Shown here: piece after piece, positions 53,022 through 61,054 of the stretch
Layout of the letters: the number at the start of each line of letters is the position of its first letter
How positions within the stretch are numbered: position 1 is the stretch's first letter
NCBI RefSeq assembly: GCF_002860285.1
Contig: NZ_PGVF01000016.1
Span: forward strand, 1-64,000
DNA from: Bacillus sp. M6-12
GTDB lineage: Bacteria; Bacillota; Bacilli; Bacillales; DSM-1321
Direction of reading: 5' to 3'
DNA: 64,000 bases
Made by a program: the position numbers and the translations under genes
Notes under the pieces: model-generated
Told to the model about the DNA's origin: nothing
The model's database searches: none
What the model saw: only the letters and a program-made list of their open reading frames with translations

Positions 53022-54203
53022 TTATACAATTAATGTATTTTCAAGCGATTCCAATTCCTCCTGTATGAGGAGAAGGTGCTTTGTAAAGGCACTTACAAGC
53101 AATCGGTAGTGCTCGGTATTCAAATTTCCAAATAAATTTTTCTCCCATTGCTTGATTGTATCTGTTACTATTTTTTGGCTAATTATCAGCATGTGCTTTT
53201 GCAGGGTTAAATTCTTTAATTCCTTTAGAGGCGTAACATTGAACTGTGTTAAAAACTGTTGCTGGTATTGCCTGGTGGCTGATGTTATCTGTTCTTTTCT
53301 CTTTTTGATAGCTTCTTGTTTTGTAGCAAAGCCAACAGCAATGGATGCGACAACAGCAAATAGTGCTACGGGCGGAAATACATTTAACAATGCATAAGTG
53401 ATTGTGTGCCAGCCCATTGCCAATCCTATCGATCCGGCAACCGCAGAACCAATACCGATTACCAAAGTTTGTTCGGAAGTTCCCATTTTAAAATCAATTG
53501 TTAATGTATTGTTTGCTTGTTTCGCAAGACTAAAGGCAGATAAACGATTCATGCTTGGTACCTGACTTTTAATCATCTTTTCCCAATTTCCCTGAAAGCT
53601 TTTGCTCGCTTCATTTAAAAGGGTTGTGACTTCATTTCCGACCTTGTTCGGGGAAAGATGTTTTTCCATGACTTTTTCCACGATTGAACGTTCATCAATC
53701 ACCTTATCATTGCTGGTAATCTTGGAGCCACCTAAATCTACAGCCACATCATTCGCCTTTTTTACGGCCCAATTTAAAATGGTTCCTGTCTTTTTTGCGG
53801 AATCGCGAATGCCTGAATACCATTCACCGTCCCTCTCGATCTCCCTATGCATCAGCACTCCTTTTTCATGAAAGTAGTTATCTAATTTATCGAATAAATC
53901 GTCAAAAAATATCTGCGTGCTCATGGGTATATATTGAAGTAAATTTCTTTCTTTAATGGCCATTTCCTCACTGATATTTAAATATCTGCTTGCCTGAGCT
54001 TGGATTGTGATTTGTTCCTGAAGCAGGGCAACCTTTTTCTCGGCAACTGTAGAGGAAGGATTGGATAAAACCTTATGGAATTCATCGACGCTTTTTTGAA
54101 GTGAACTGGAAATATTCAAAGCTATCTCAGGGTCTTCAACTGCCATTTTGTTAAACGCATCCTGAAAGGATCTCAAAGAGATAATTTGTTGGGTAATATC
54201 CAT
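53022..54203 (-). CDS. Uncharacterised helical protein with central hydrophobic hairpin (393 residues)
   Basis: I do not recognise this family. Residues 1-~235 look helical and amphipathic (FQDAFNKMAVEDPEIALNISSSLQ..., AEKKVALLQEQITIQAQAS). A strongly hydrophobic, Gly/Ala-rich stretch at ~255-315 could form two membrane helices (LVIGIGSAVAGSIGLAMGW and VFPPVALFAVVASIAVGF), and a charged helical tail follows. This layout resembles alpha-pore-forming or membrane-remodelling proteins, but no sequence match is claimed. ATG 54203 follows AAAGGAGC. It is the second gene of an operon, 13 bp after its partner. Confidence 0.7.
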   Translation of the reverse strand: MDITQQIISLRSFQDAFNKMAVEDPEIALNISSSLQKSVDEFHKVLSNPSSTVAEKKVALLQEQITIQAQASRYLNISEEMAIKERNLLQYIPMSTQIFFDDLFDKLDNYFHEKGVLMHREIERDGEWYSGIRDSAKKTGTILNWAVKKANDVAVDLGGSKITSNDKVIDERSIVEKVMEKHLSPNKVGNEVTTLLNEASKSFQGNWEKMIKSQVPSMNRLSAFSLAKQANNTLTIDFKMGTSEQTLVIGIGSAVAGSIGLAMGWHTITYALLNVFPPVALFAVVASIAVGFATKQEAIKKRKEQITSATRQYQQQFLTQFNVTPLKELKNLTLQKHMLIISQKIVTDTIKQWEKNLFGNLNTEHYRLLVSAFTKHLLLIQEELESLENTLIV

Positions 54204-54216
54204 ACCGGTGCTCCTT

Positions 54217-55086
54217 TTATGAAATTTGTAAGGAAATTTTTCTGAAAATACTATTAGCTGGTTTAATAAGGTCCTGTACTTTTGTAAAGGCTTTTTCCGG
54301 ATTATTGAGTACATATTTGACAGCAACCGCAGTACCGATACCGACCATACATCCGAGCCAAACAGGGCCGCCTATCACTGTTCCGACTGCAATTGCAGAG
54401 CCTGATACAATAGCACCTTTTCCCGCTGTAATAAGAGCTTCTTTTTTATCCTCAGCTTTATAAATCGAGTAAGCCATTCCACCCGCGGCTACAGGCAATA
54501 GGAAGGGATTGGCTGTAGCCAGTGACGATACTAAAAAAGAACCGGATAAATTTGAGAGAAGGGAAGGGTCTGCTTTTTTTCCCATAATCAGGCTGCTGGT
54601 TAACGCTAGACATCCACCAATAAGTTCCGGACCATTTAGTGTCAGGGCATCAGCCAAAAAAGGCTTTGAGATTCCAAACTCCTGGCAGTATGAGGCGATT
54701 GAATTGAACTGTTCCCCGGTTAAAGTAAAAAACGGATTTATACCACTAACGGAAGCTACGTCCCTAAGCAAATGCTCACTTGCCTGAGCTATCTCGGTGA
54801 GGAAGGAATCATCCGCTTTTACATCCTTTACTGCGTGGATTGAGCTTAATAAAGAATGTTGCCCATCCAGTAAATGATGATAGTTCGAACCACCAATTCT
54901 GGTGGCATTATAAACAGAATCTATAGCAGTATCATACGCATCGAAATTATGGTTAAATTCGGAAGCGAGTAATTGAGACAAAGGGTGGCTCCCTAGTACC
55001 AGCCCGGTGTCAGCCATCAATATAGGTGTAGAGGAGGAGGTTAATCCAAGCTCCATTTTTTTTAATCGGCGTTCAAAATTATTCAT
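54217..55086 (-). CDS. Uncharacterised membrane-associated protein (289 residues), operon partner
   Basis: Unrecognised. The N-terminal half is soluble-looking; the C-terminal half holds glycine-rich hydrophobic segments (ELIGGCLALTSSLIMG, FLVSSLATANPFLLPVAAGGMAYSIY, GAIVSGSAIAVGTVIGGPVWLGCMVGIGTAVAV) with glycine-zipper spacing as seen in pore or channel proteins. GGAGG lies very close to ATG 55086. It precedes the 393-residue gene, which has a comparable hydrophobic core, so the two probably act together. No immunity or toxin domain is recognisable. Confidence 0.7.
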   Translation of the reverse strand: MNNFERRLKKMELGLTSSSTPILMADTGLVLGSHPLSQLLASEFNHNFDAYDTAIDSVYNATRIGGSNYHHLLDGQHSLLSSIHAVKDVKADDSFLTEIAQASEHLLRDVASVSGINPFFTLTGEQFNSIASYCQEFGISKPFLADALTLNGPELIGGCLALTSSLIMGKKADPSLLSNLSGSFLVSSLATANPFLLPVAAGGMAYSIYKAEDKKEALITAGKGAIVSGSAIAVGTVIGGPVWLGCMVGIGTAVAVKYVLNNPEKAFTKVQDLIKPANSIFRKISLQIS

Positions 55087-55205
55087 AGGACCTCCAAGAT
55101 AGAAATGTTATAGTGCGATTTATTTACTTTTTACATCGGAAAGATAACCAATTATTTTAATTTATCAAGTGAAGTTCTTTCCAATTAGATTAAAAAAACG
55201 GATGG

Positions 55206-55442
55206 ATGATCTACCCAGGTTTTGGATATCCTCCCTTCAATATGAAGCTACCATCCTATGAAAGAGAATACATTGAGGATATCCATAAAAGAAATAGGGA
55301 GTTTCTCGAACTACGCGAAAATAAAAAGAGATTGAGGATGTTTGCAGAGATAGAAGAAGTGGTGGAAAGTAAGTTAGAGATTGCACTGACTGATTCAAGC
55401 AATAAAAAAGTCGGCAAGGACCAATTAATGTTTGTGTTTTAA
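55206..55442 (+). CDS. Small hypothetical protein, 78 residues
   Basis: A short acidic/basic protein MIYPGFGYPPFNMKLPSYEREYIEDIHKR... with a predicted helix in the middle (RNREFLELRENKKRLRMFAEIEEVVES). No domain recognised. The ribosome site is weak, but a strong terminator lies 60 bp after the stop. Divergent from the membrane-protein operon. Confidence 0.45.
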   Translation: MIYPGFGYPPFNMKLPSYEREYIEDIHKRNREFLELRENKKRLRMFAEIEEVVESKLEIALTDSSNKKVGKDQLMFVF

Positions 55443-55501
55443 AAAAGATGTCACTCTCGTTTGGAGTACCCGCAGGGCAAATTACAAAATAAACGGAATA
55501 T

Positions 55502-55534
55502 AAAAAGAGCGGTGCAATTAGCACTGCTCTTTCA
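55502..55534 (+). terminator. Terminator after the 78-residue ORF
   Basis: AAAGAGCGGTGC (55504-55515) pairs with GCACTGCTCTTT (55521-55532, one G-U), ending in T. Confidence 0.75.
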
Positions 55535-55772
55535 TTGATTTATCACTGTTTAATTTGAATCAAAGGATTATTCCCAGTATTTTAAAAAAATATTATATGT
55601 GTTCAACAATTTAGGGGGGAACCTTTTATAAATGTACAAGAAGAGGGAGACAACTGAATGTATATGAGGTACAGTTTAACTCGAATCTAAATAAATTGAT
55701 GCAATTTATGGAGCCGCAATATTCGTCTTATTGAACAGCTAGCTCAATTAAACGCGCCCTTTGTGTTACTTT

Positions 55773-55952
55773 CTACAAACATCCAAATAGCACCCTAGAA
55801 AACACCTGCTTCCGTGCTGCTTCAATGCTGTTTCTAGCAAACTCAAATGGGTCCCCAACATTCACCCATTGCATGTACATTAGAAGTGGTGTATCAAAAA
55901 GCCAATGGTTATGGTCAGCTGGAACCGCTGATTTTAAAATGGAACCTAGGCA
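55773..55952 (-). pseudogene. 3' fragment of an unidentified gene
   Basis: On the minus strand ~58 codons read ILKSAVPADHNHWLFDTPLL, then MYMQWVNVGDPFEFARNSIE and on to VFSRVLFGCL and a stop. The composition is protein-like, with no start codon upstream before a stop. It looks like the C-terminal end of a larger, lost gene. Family unknown. The rest of 55535-56065 holds nothing I can call. Confidence 0.45.
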
Positions 55953-56065
55953 GTGTGTAAAAAAATAAAATTATTTTTACATAAAACGCATATTATTTGG
56001 TAATACATTTTTATCATGACGTAAATGAAATACAGGAAAATTATTAATAAGGAGGCAAGTCTATA

Positions 56066-56245
56066 GTGAACAGATTAAAAATCTTAAAGGAAAGAGTCCA
56101 AGTAGCTAGAGATAAAGCAGAGCAAATTAATGATATTAATCAGATTAGAACATTTGATTGGGTTTTACAGGAGATTGCAGGAATTGAGAATGATCTTAAG
56201 TCCAAGATTGAACGAAGGACACTGAATAAAAAAACGATAAAATAG
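56066..56245 (+). CDS. Small coiled-coil-like protein, 59 residues
   Basis: GTG start with AAGGAGGC upstream and a terminator 26 bp after the stop. The product begins NRLKILKERVQVARDKAEQI and is almost entirely charged helix, likely a coiled coil. No family recognised. Signals on both sides make a real small gene plausible. Confidence 0.5.
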   Translation: MNRLKILKERVQVARDKAEQINDINQIRTFDWVLQEIAGIENDLKSKIERRTLNKKTIK

Positions 56246-56270
56246 TTAAAAAAATTACGTCACAACAAAA

Positions 56271-56302
56271 AAGAGACAAGTTCCCCAAGCTTGTCTCTTC
56301 CC
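56271..56302 (+). terminator. Terminator after the 59-residue ORF
   Basis: AAGAGACAAG (56271-56280) pairs perfectly with CTTGTCTCTT (56290-56299). Confidence 0.75.
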
Positions 56303-56553
56303 TATACGTATCAAAAGAAAGTTAGGAAATAGTATGGTGCTGCTCTTTCAACCACAATATCCGATATGATATGCTTTACTGACTAAAGATCAAAAAGAGT
56401 ACGAAGAAACTGTGACATAAGTACCCTGAGTAATCGCTTTTCTGCTTATTCAAAAGCTATCCAGTTGTTTATTGATGTTGTTTTTCCTAAAACGGGTGCG
56501 ATAGTTAAAATTATTCTATTTACTTAATGATTGGTGCTTAGTAAAAAACCTAA

Positions 56554-56862
56554 TTTTGGCAGGAGGTAATTCAAGAAAGGAGTAGATTCCAGGTAGAAAA
56601 GTTTCGCGCCCCTATTTATAGCATTAATGGACGGGTATTTAGAGAAGATATTTATTATCAAAAAACGCCGTACCTTTTAAAAAACTTTGTTGGTTTGCCA
56701 ACACATTTTCGGACGAACCGAAAACTTTATACAGAATCACTAAATGATTCATCACATTTCTTTGACATTAAGCAGAAAGAGGCAGAGGAGTACTGGCTCT
56801 TTTATAAAAATAGTTACAAAAACTTTGTAAGGCATAGCCCTATTATCAACCGAATAAGTTAA
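56554..56862 (+). pseudogene. Start-less ORF, 3' part of an unidentified gene
   Basis: An open frame of ~102 codons without ATG/GTG/TTG near its start reads FRAPIYSINGRVFREDIYYQ and continues through PTHFRTNRKLYTES to RHSPIINRIS and a stop. Amino-acid use is protein-like (many aromatic and charged residues). An AAAGGAG at 56576-56582 has no start codon at the right distance. It could be a truncated gene or start at a rare codon. The 300 bases before it are featureless. Confidence 0.4.
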
Positions 56863-56894
56863 TGCGTTCCTCTCTTTCATCTAAGTACGGACAT

Positions 56895-56922
56895 AAAGAG
56901 ACAGTAATATGTCTCTTTTTTT
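56895..56922. terminator. Terminator between the ORF fragment and the cation transporter
   Basis: AAAGAGACA (56895-56903) pairs with TGTCTCTTT (56910-56918), with a T-run on the plus strand. Confidence 0.65.
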
Positions 56923-56960
56923 TAGGTGCTTATGAAAGTAACTTTCCCCAATATCCCCCA

Positions 56961-57800
56961 TTAATTCGGCTCGACATGGACGTGAACATCATAGACATTG
57001 TGTTCTTTTTTTAATGTATTTTCAACTTTTGTAGATATATCATGAGCATCTCGTAATTCCAAATTAGAATTAACAAGTATAACAGCATCCACCACAACGT
57101 AATTACCGTAATTCCTAGCTCTAATGTCTTTAACTCCTTTAACACCAAAGGTGCTAAGAATTGTATCTTTATAATCTCCTATCAACTGCTCATCAAAACC
57201 ATCCGTCAAATCATGAGAGGCACCCCGAAAGATATCCCAAGCTGTTTTGCAAATCAGTAGACCGACGATAACAGCTGCAACTGTGTCAAGCCATGCAAGG
57301 TTAAATTGAGAACCGATAATACCAACTGCTGTTCCTATACTTACCCAAGCATCAGAAAGATTATCCTTTGCGGCAGCCATAACGGATTGACTATTAATCT
57401 TCTGAGCCAAGTTCCTGTTATAACGAAAAACAAAATACATCACGACTTCACAAAAAATTCCTGTCCAGGCTGCAAGTAAATCTGGTGCTTCTTTTCCTCC
57501 GTGGAATACAGAAGAGATTGCTGTGTACAAAACTTGAAGCCCAACAGCCATCATTATAAAAGATGCAACCAACGAAGCAACAGTTTCTGATTTCCAATGA
57601 CCGTAAGGATGGTCCAAATCGGATGGCTTTTGAGCGATTTTGAGACCGATAAGGACAGCAATAGAAGCGATAATATCTGTCGCATTGTTTAATCCATCAG
57701 CTTTTAACGCTTCAGAATCTGCTGTGAAACCAATGAATAATTTTAAAGCAGATAAGAATATATAAGTGCAGATACTAAGAATAACTCCCCGTTCACCCAT
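56961..57800 (-). CDS. Cation diffusion facilitator transporter, N-terminally shortened
   Basis: A CDF-family divalent cation/H+ antiporter with about five to six spans, exporting Zn2+, Mn2+, Fe2+ or similar. Metal-site segments DGLNNATDIIASIAV, HPYGHWKSETVASL and AAAKDNLSDAWVS are intact, and a C-terminal cytoplasmic domain ends VYDVHVHVEPN. Homologues begin about ten residues earlier; here the ancestral start ATG 57830 (with GGGAGGG) reads M-E-stop-QRYSDLK-M, with TAA at codon 3. Translation may restart at ATG 57800 just downstream. Function of the short form is likely but untested. Confidence 0.85.
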   Translation of the reverse strand: MGERGVILSICTYIFLSALKLFIGFTADSEALKADGLNNATDIIASIAVLIGLKIAQKPSDLDHPYGHWKSETVASLVASFIMMAVGLQVLYTAISSVFHGGKEAPDLLAAWTGIFCEVVMYFVFRYNRNLAQKINSQSVMAAAKDNLSDAWVSIGTAVGIIGSQFNLAWLDTVAAVIVGLLICKTAWDIFRGASHDLTDGFDEQLIGDYKDTILSTFGVKGVKDIRARNYGNYVVVDAVILVNSNLELRDAHDISTKVENTLKKEHNVYDVHVHVEPN

Positions 57801-58230
57801 TTTTAAATCACTGTATCTCTGTTATTCCATAATTCCCTCCCAGTTTGAGCCCTTGAACATGATAACAGCCAGCTATCGGGTGGGTCTATAGCAATCTTTT
57901 GTCGTTTGTCTACAGAATTAATACCTATCAAAAAAATTTCGTAAGGTAAAAAATTACAAATGAAAGGAAAGCCAATTTTGTAAAAGATCGGGGCTGCCCC
58001 ATAATGAAACGAACGGCGTATAGATATAGAAAAATGGATCATCTCGAACGAAGAATCCAGATTGAAACAGCCTTATCAGGTTAAACCACCTGTTTTGATG
58101 AACCATATTTTTAATTAATCTGACATGTGTTTTTATTTTCAGGAAAAGAGGATATTCATGTTGACAGATATGAGTTTTTAATCAAATTCTAATTATAATA
58201 AATTTTTTAACAAAAGATTGCATGCAGAAA

Positions 58231-58244
58231 TGTAATCGGTTACA
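58231..58244 (+). promoter_or_regulatory. LacI/CcpA-type operator upstream of the lacI-family gene
   Basis: TGTAATCGGTTACA is a near-perfect palindrome that also satisfies the cre consensus. It lies 40 bp before the regulator start, suiting autorepression. The remaining bases of the 483-bp gap (57801-58283) hold only the old CDF start region. Confidence 0.7.
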
Positions 58245-58283
58245 ATAATCTCATAAGATAGTAATCTTGAAGGGAAATACAAA

Positions 58284-59291
58284 ATGGTAAGAATAGTTGA
58301 TGTTGCTAAAATGGCAAATGTCTCTACAGCAACCGTATCCAGGGTGATAAGCAACACGGGGAGTGTAAAGAGCGGTACCGCAGAAAAAGTTTTAGAGGCG
58401 ATTCAAAAATTGAACTATCAGCCCAATTTGCTTGCAAGACAGCTAAGGAGACTGGAAACAAAAACAATTCTTGTGGTTGTTCCTGATATTACAAATACTT
58501 TTTTCTCCAATGTCCTGAGAGGAATAGAGGCGATTGCAAGTGAACACGGCTATCAGGTTCTTCTTGGAGACACCGAGAATATTGTTGAAAGAGAAAGCGG
58601 CTACTTAAATATTATCCGCCAAAAAAAGGCGGACGGCATGATCCTCTTAACAGCGAGAAGCAGTCAGAATTTATTGGAGGAAATAGCTCAAGAATACCCT
58701 GTAGTACTGGCATGCGAATACATTGAAGGCTCGAAGCTTCCGACCGTTTCAATAGATAATATCAGCAGCGCCAGAAAGGCTGCAGATTATCTAATTGGAT
58801 TAGGACACAAGCGGATTGCGCATATTTCCGGCCCACTTGGAGTAGTAGTGGGACGGGACCGGTTAAGAGGATTCCAGCAGGCGATGATTCAGAATGGCCT
58901 GACTGTTGAGCCATTCCTTGTTCAGGAGGGAGACTTCACATTTGAGAGCGGCTTCAACCTTATGATGAAATTCTTGGCTTTAGAGCACTCGCCAACAGCG
59001 GTGTTTGCCGCAAATGACGAGATGGCGATTGGAGCGGTTAAAGCCATCAAATCCAAGGGATTAAAGGTTCCTGAAGATATCTCGGTTGTGGGCTTTGATG
59101 ATATCAAGTTTGCATCTGTTTTCGAACCTGCCATCACCACGATAGCCCAGCCGACATTTGAACTCGGAAAAATAGCGATGGAATTATTGCTGAAGCTGAT
59201 GAATAACGATGAATTGAAAAAAAAGCAGTACATGCTGGAGGATAGGCTTGTTGTACGAGAATCCTGCAAAGCGTTAGAAAGAGAAATGTAA
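58284..59291 (+). CDS. LacI-family transcriptional regulator
   Basis: A 335-residue repressor. Residues 1-~55 form the helix-turn-helix and hinge (VRIVDVAKMANVSTATVSRVISNTG, LNYQPNLLARQLR); the rest is a periplasmic-binding-protein-like effector domain with VFAANDEMAIGAVKAIKSKGLKVPEDISVVGFDDI. Three palindromes of type TGTAANCGNTTACA flank it, so it most likely regulates itself and the sugar ABC operon downstream. Confidence 0.93.
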   Translation: MVRIVDVAKMANVSTATVSRVISNTGSVKSGTAEKVLEAIQKLNYQPNLLARQLRRLETKTILVVVPDITNTFFSNVLRGIEAIASEHGYQVLLGDTENIVERESGYLNIIRQKKADGMILLTARSSQNLLEEIAQEYPVVLACEYIEGSKLPTVSIDNISSARKAADYLIGLGHKRIAHISGPLGVVVGRDRLRGFQQAMIQNGLTVEPFLVQEGDFTFESGFNLMMKFLALEHSPTAVFAANDEMAIGAVKAIKSKGLKVPEDISVVGFDDIKFASVFEPAITTIAQPTFELGKIAMELLLKLMNNDELKKKQYMLEDRLVVRESCKALEREM

Positions 59292-59332
59292 AGGAGATAA
59301 AAGCCTTTCGTTCTCTTTTTAAGCAGAATTAA

Positions 59333-59346
59333 TGTAAACGATTACA
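59333..59346 (+). promoter_or_regulatory. Operator 2 of the sugar ABC operon
   Basis: TGTAAACGATTACA is a near-perfect palindrome of the same class as the site at 58231. Confidence 0.65.
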
Positions 59347-59417
59347 GTTTAACTACTCTGGGAATTTTGATAATTAAAGTAAAAACCTATATAAGGAATA
59401 AAAAATGTACCAAAAAA

Positions 59418-59431
59418 TGTAATCGATTACA
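59418..59431 (+). promoter_or_regulatory. Operator 3 of the sugar ABC operon
   Basis: TGTAATCGATTACA is a perfect palindrome, spaced 85 bases from operator 2. Beyond it, an AAAGGAGG with ATG 59452 opens a possible 18-codon leader peptide; the remaining ~200 bases to the binding protein show no gene. Confidence 0.7.
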
Positions 59432-59705
59432 CTTTTTCCATTAAAGGAGGTGATGCTGTTCAGCAGTGGAACTAGCGAATCTTTAACGGCATTAATCAAA
59501 TATGTTTAATCAAATGAATTTTATAATGATAAACACCATAGTAGGAGGGCACTGCAGTTTACTGCATTGATTAAGGTGCTTACTAAAGCAAATTGTGAAG
59601 ATCGGTTTATGTTTGAACTGAACAGTGATCCTAATCCTAAAAAAGCATTGAAATGAGCAAATACTTACATTTGAAATACACGCTAACTATTAACGGGGGG
59701 TTACC

Positions 59706-60878
59706 ATGAAAAAAACTTATTTTAAATTCGCATCGATTCTATTAGCTGGCAGTATTGCTTTGGCAGGCTGCGGTCAACAAAGCGCGTCTACGTCGGGAGG
59801 CAAGGAGAATAAAGAGCCGGAAGTAACGCTTTCAACAACCGGACCGCTTACAATCAACCAGGATATTCCCGGCGATCAGGAAATCCTGAGTAAGGGACCT
59901 AATGGAGAAACGGCTGTTTCTGCAAAAACCTTGCAGCTGACCGAAGAAGAAGTTGCCAAAGTAAAGGAAGGCAAATATAAAGCTGCGATTGTTATGCACT
60001 ATGCCGGCAATGACTGGGCAACCGCTCAAATTGACGGGTTAAAAGCAGCGTTCAAAAGACTTGGAATAGAAGTTGTAGCAGTTACCGATGCGCAGTTCAA
60101 GGCTGAAAAACAAGTTTCAGATATCGAGACTGTTTTAGCTAAAAAGCCGGATATTATAGTAGGGATCCCAGTTGACCCAGTGTCAACTGCAGGAGCATTT
60201 AAAAAAGCATCAGATGCAGGAGTTAAAGTAGTATTCATGGACAATACGCCAAGCGGCTTAACAGCAGGCAAGGATTATGTAAGTGTTGTTTCTGCTGATA
60301 ACTACGGTAATGGGGTACAGGCTGCCGATATCATGGCAAAAGAGCTTGGTGAAAAAGGGAAAATTGGTGTGATCTATCATGATGCTGATTATTTTGTAAC
60401 TAAACAGCGTACAGAAGCATTTGAAAAAACAGTAAAAGAAAAATATCCGGAAATGAAAATTGTGGCACGTGGAGGAATTGCTGCACCAAATGATGGTGAG
60501 AAAGTGGCTTCAGGTATGCTGACAAAAAACCCTGATCTTGATGGCATGTTTGTAGTATGGGATGTTCCGGCTGAGGGTGCTTTGGCAGCCGCTCGTACTG
60601 CAGGGAAGAATGACCTTGTTATCACTACGATTGACCTTGGAACGAATGTAGCTTTGGATATCGCGCAAGGTGGAAATATCAAAGGCTTGGGTGCACAGCT
60701 TCCGTTTGACCAGGGAATTTCAGAAGCCATTCTGGCTGCATATGGCTTGCTTGGCAAAGAAGCCCCTGCCTATGTCGCAGTTCCGGCTTTAAAAGTAACA
60801 AAAGACAATGTGCTTGACTCTTGGAAACTAGTTTACTCTAAGAACGCTCCAGAAACGGTACAGAACGCCGTAAAATAA
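59706..60878 (+). CDS. Sugar ABC transporter substrate-binding lipoprotein (RbsB-like)
   Basis: A 390-residue binding protein with signal peptide ending in lipobox LAGC and a Ser/Gly linker. The periplasmic-binding fold is seen in YKAAIVMHYAGNDWATAQIDGLKAAFKRLGIEVVAVTDAQFK and IVGIPVDPVSTAGAFKKASDAGVKVVFMDN. It is ~80 residues longer than RbsB because of an N-terminal extension before residue 95. It captures a monosaccharide or similar ligand for the RbsA/RbsC-like pair that follows. Confidence 0.92.
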   Translation: MKKTYFKFASILLAGSIALAGCGQQSASTSGGKENKEPEVTLSTTGPLTINQDIPGDQEILSKGPNGETAVSAKTLQLTEEEVAKVKEGKYKAAIVMHYAGNDWATAQIDGLKAAFKRLGIEVVAVTDAQFKAEKQVSDIETVLAKKPDIIVGIPVDPVSTAGAFKKASDAGVKVVFMDNTPSGLTAGKDYVSVVSADNYGNGVQAADIMAKELGEKGKIGVIYHDADYFVTKQRTEAFEKTVKEKYPEMKIVARGGIAAPNDGEKVASGMLTKNPDLDGMFVVWDVPAEGALAAARTAGKNDLVITTIDLGTNVALDIAQGGNIKGLGAQLPFDQGISEAILAAYGLLGKEAPAYVAVPALKVTKDNVLDSWKLVYSKNAPETVQNAVK

Positions 60879-61054
60879 TTTGCTGGCAATACTTATAGCA
60901 TAAAACTTGCTGGATAGCGCAACCGATTTGATTTCATGCTGTTGCCGTGTTCATACAAAAAAAGCGTTTGAAAAAATAATAACAGTAAGATTGCAAATAC
61001 CATAGAGGCTGCTCTGTCGATCGGGTAGCCTCTTCAAAAAAGAAGGTGAATTGG

